A DNA stretch of 64,000 nucleotides from Thermoprotei archaeon (GTDB taxonomy: Archaea > Thermoproteota > Thermoprotei > Thermoproteales > B15-G16): the NCBI GenBank assembly GCA_003649205.1, contig QMRC01000002.1, positions 208,770-272,769 of the forward strand, given 5' to 3'. Below the pieces are notes generated by a model. The model did not search any database. It saw nothing but the letters and a program-made list of their open reading frames with translations, and was not told where the DNA came from. Position 1 is the first letter of the stretch, and every line of letters starts with the position of its first letter. Both the position numbers and the translations under genes were made by a program. Below, piece by piece: positions 62,980 to 64,000 of this stretch.

Positions 62980-63535
62980 ACCCCACACCTCGTGCTGTGT
63001 CGATTTCTTTCAACCCTTTTATCTTGTGCATTTCTCATGCATATTCTCAAGATATCTCTGTAATATATTTGCATTGTATATCATTAATTTACCTAGTTGC
63101 AATTCATTCCTTGAGTTGGTACACAGATTAGGTATGTGCTATCTAGATGTGTATTACGTATTTCCTCCGAATACTAGTATAGTTCACTAGCTACTTGACT
63201 TTCCGGTCCGGAGCTGCTGCTTATCAGGAGATATGTTGAGATCCCCTCCTCGGTCTTGAATCTTCGATGTGTTTGGTAGTTTGGTTGTGGTTTTAATCTC
63301 TAGAGTTTTTCTCCCTACGTACCTTCCTTGCTGTGCTATATCTCGATCTTTGACTTTGATTCTACCATTATCTCACAGGGTACTGTTCGTGCTATATGTA
63401 CTATCGGTCTATACTACTTGTATGTACTTTAAGTATATATCTTTAGTGCAATTTTGTACTCAGTTTTTGTTTGTAGTTTTCTTGTTGTGGGTTTTAGGTC
63501 TAGATATGTATATAGCGTAACTGTGATTAGTTATA
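62980..63535. other. AT/T-rich gene-free stretch
   Basis: No convincing gene. Plus-strand frames at 62756-63190 and 63269-63520 look like chance openings. Content includes CCGGTCCGG palindrome near 63202 and TATA-like GTATATAG near 63508. The promoter of the secreted-protein gene lies at the left, that of the HTH gene at the right. Confidence 0.4.
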
Positions 63536-63841
63536 GTGATGGGTCTGTTAATTACGGGGTTTTGCTCGATGGGTTCTATGCGGAGGAGGTGTATGATTGA
63601 TATTTTAGCGGATATTCTTAGGTGTGCTGTTGGTGGTGTTCGGAAGACGAAGCTCATGTATGCTGTAGGTCTCAACTATGGATCTCTTAGGAGGTATGTT
63701 GATCTTGCTGTTAAGCTCGGTCTTCTCTGTGTTGAGTTTCGTGGTAGGTATGTTGTTCTTAGGACTACGGATAAGGGTCTTCAGTTTCTTCAGTTGTATG
63801 AGATGATTAGGTCTTTTCTCGATGGTGGTTGTGAGGAGTGA
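63536..63841 (+). CDS. winged-helix (HTH_45-like) protein, paralogue of 61200-61484
   Basis: Residues about 20-90 (IDILADILRCAVGGVRKTKLMYAVGLNYGSLRRYVDLAVKLGLLCVEFRGRYVVLRTTDKGLQFLQLY) parallel the protein at 61200 almost position by position. About 100 residues. GTG 63536 or ATG 63539 could be leaderless starts about 30 bases after GTATATAG; ATG 63569 and 63578 are alternatives. Confidence 0.75.
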   Translation: MMGLLITGFCSMGSMRRRCMIDILADILRCAVGGVRKTKLMYAVGLNYGSLRRYVDLAVKLGLLCVEFRGRYVVLRTTDKGLQFLQLYEMIRSFLDGGCEE

Positions 63842-63852
63842 TTGAGTAGGAG

Positions 63853-63859
63853 TTATATT
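63853..63859 (+). promoter_or_regulatory. TATA box of the 63884 sRNA
   Basis: TTATATT with a purine-rich GTAGGAG just upstream lies 25-31 bases before the C box. Confidence 0.55.
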
Positions 63860-63883
63860 CTCGTCTCCTCTCACTGTTGTGTG

Positions 63884-63936
63884 GTGATGACTAACTGGGC
63901 CGGCCTTGATTGGTGATGTGTACCCGCCCCCTCTGA
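63884..63936 (+). ncRNA. box C/D guide sRNA
   Basis: C GTGATGA (63884-63890), 15-nt spacer, D'-like TTGA (63906-63909), 3-nt gap, C' GTGATGT (63913-63919), 13-nt spacer, D CTGA (63933-63936). The upstream TATA box is at the right distance. Confidence 0.7.
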
Positions 63937-64000
63937 TGTGTGTTGTGGTTATTTACTTGTCTTCTGTGTTTTCTGGTGATGAGGTTTTGTTTGGCAGAGT

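Noticed and set aside
62756-63520. Plus-strand frames over the secreted-protein gene and the T-rich gap.
   Set aside because: One is antisense to a gene with a clear signal peptide; the other lacks promoter, start site and protein-like composition.
61485-64000. CRISPR array near the Csa3-like gene.
   Set aside because: No regularly spaced direct repeats are present in the window.

Overview
The window reads as a chromosomal segment of a hyperthermophilic, anaerobic crenarchaeon (Thermoproteota). The placement at phylum level rests on RadA, a two-ring Cdc48 ATPase, archaeal FEN1 with a PIP box, Alba, aEF-1beta, archaeal AspS, sn-glycerol-1-phosphate dehydrogenase, TATA/BRE-type promoters, GGTGA-type ribosome sites, tRNA genes with very short canonical introns, and many box C/D guide RNAs. 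I cannot name the genus. Anaerobic redox metabolism is indicated by a GAPOR-like tungsten oxidoreductase, a CO-dehydrogenase-like Ni-Fe-S protein, HypD, ferredoxins and a membrane-bound (Mbh/Mbs-like) ion-translocating module.

Layout. 0-5.8 kb: a PAPS-reductase/ferredoxin fusion, tRNA wybutosine (Taw3) and PUA-domain RNA genes, radA, adenylate kinase and a stand-alone Lrp ligand-binding domain. 5.9-18.2 kb: central carbon and lipid genes (cPGS-like, ADP-dependent sugar kinase, GAPOR, G1P dehydrogenase), an RNA m5C methylase, Mrp/NBP35, an M28 peptidase, a DJ-1-like protein without its cysteine, and TatD. 18.2-30 kb: a THUMP-SPOUT methylase whose stop lies inside tRNA-Arg, HypD plus a CODH-like protein, a divergent Thi4 homologue, TruA, a phosphoesterase behind an H/ACA-like RNA, and an Lhr-type helicase. 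30-38.3 kb: mostly leftward information-processing genes (Pcm, FEN1, Cdc48, aEF-1beta, AspS, NusA-like, Alba). 38.3-49 kb: an Lrp-type regulator, a free-standing LAGLIDADG protein, four tRNAs, Tmk, ferredoxin, an AbrB-PhoU regulator, TrpS and two glycosyltransferases. 49-52.1 kb: a three-gene archaeal mevalonate block (UbiD-type decarboxylase plus both phosphomevalonate dehydratase subunits). 53.4-54.9 kb: an RNA-rich gap with three leftward C/D RNAs and several strong hairpins. 55.5-61.2 kb: a nine-gene membrane operon with Mrp-antiporter and complex-I-like subunits but no catalytic hydrogenase/oxidoreductase subunits. 61.2-64 kb: a more AT-rich accessory end with two paralogous winged-helix proteins, an orphan CARF (Csa3-like) regulator, a SipW-type secreted protein and another C/D RNA.

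The most notable content missed by ORF calling is the non-coding layer: eleven box C/D sRNA candidates found by eye from C, D', C' and D boxes with about 12-nt spacers, one H/ACA-like RNA with a kink-turn, and further structured RNAs. Two C/D RNAs begin inside the stop codon of the upstream gene, two share an identical internal D'/C' motif, and one carries a guide that appears complementary to a universally conserved 23S rRNA segment. All function calls are from sequence reading only; no database search was run.
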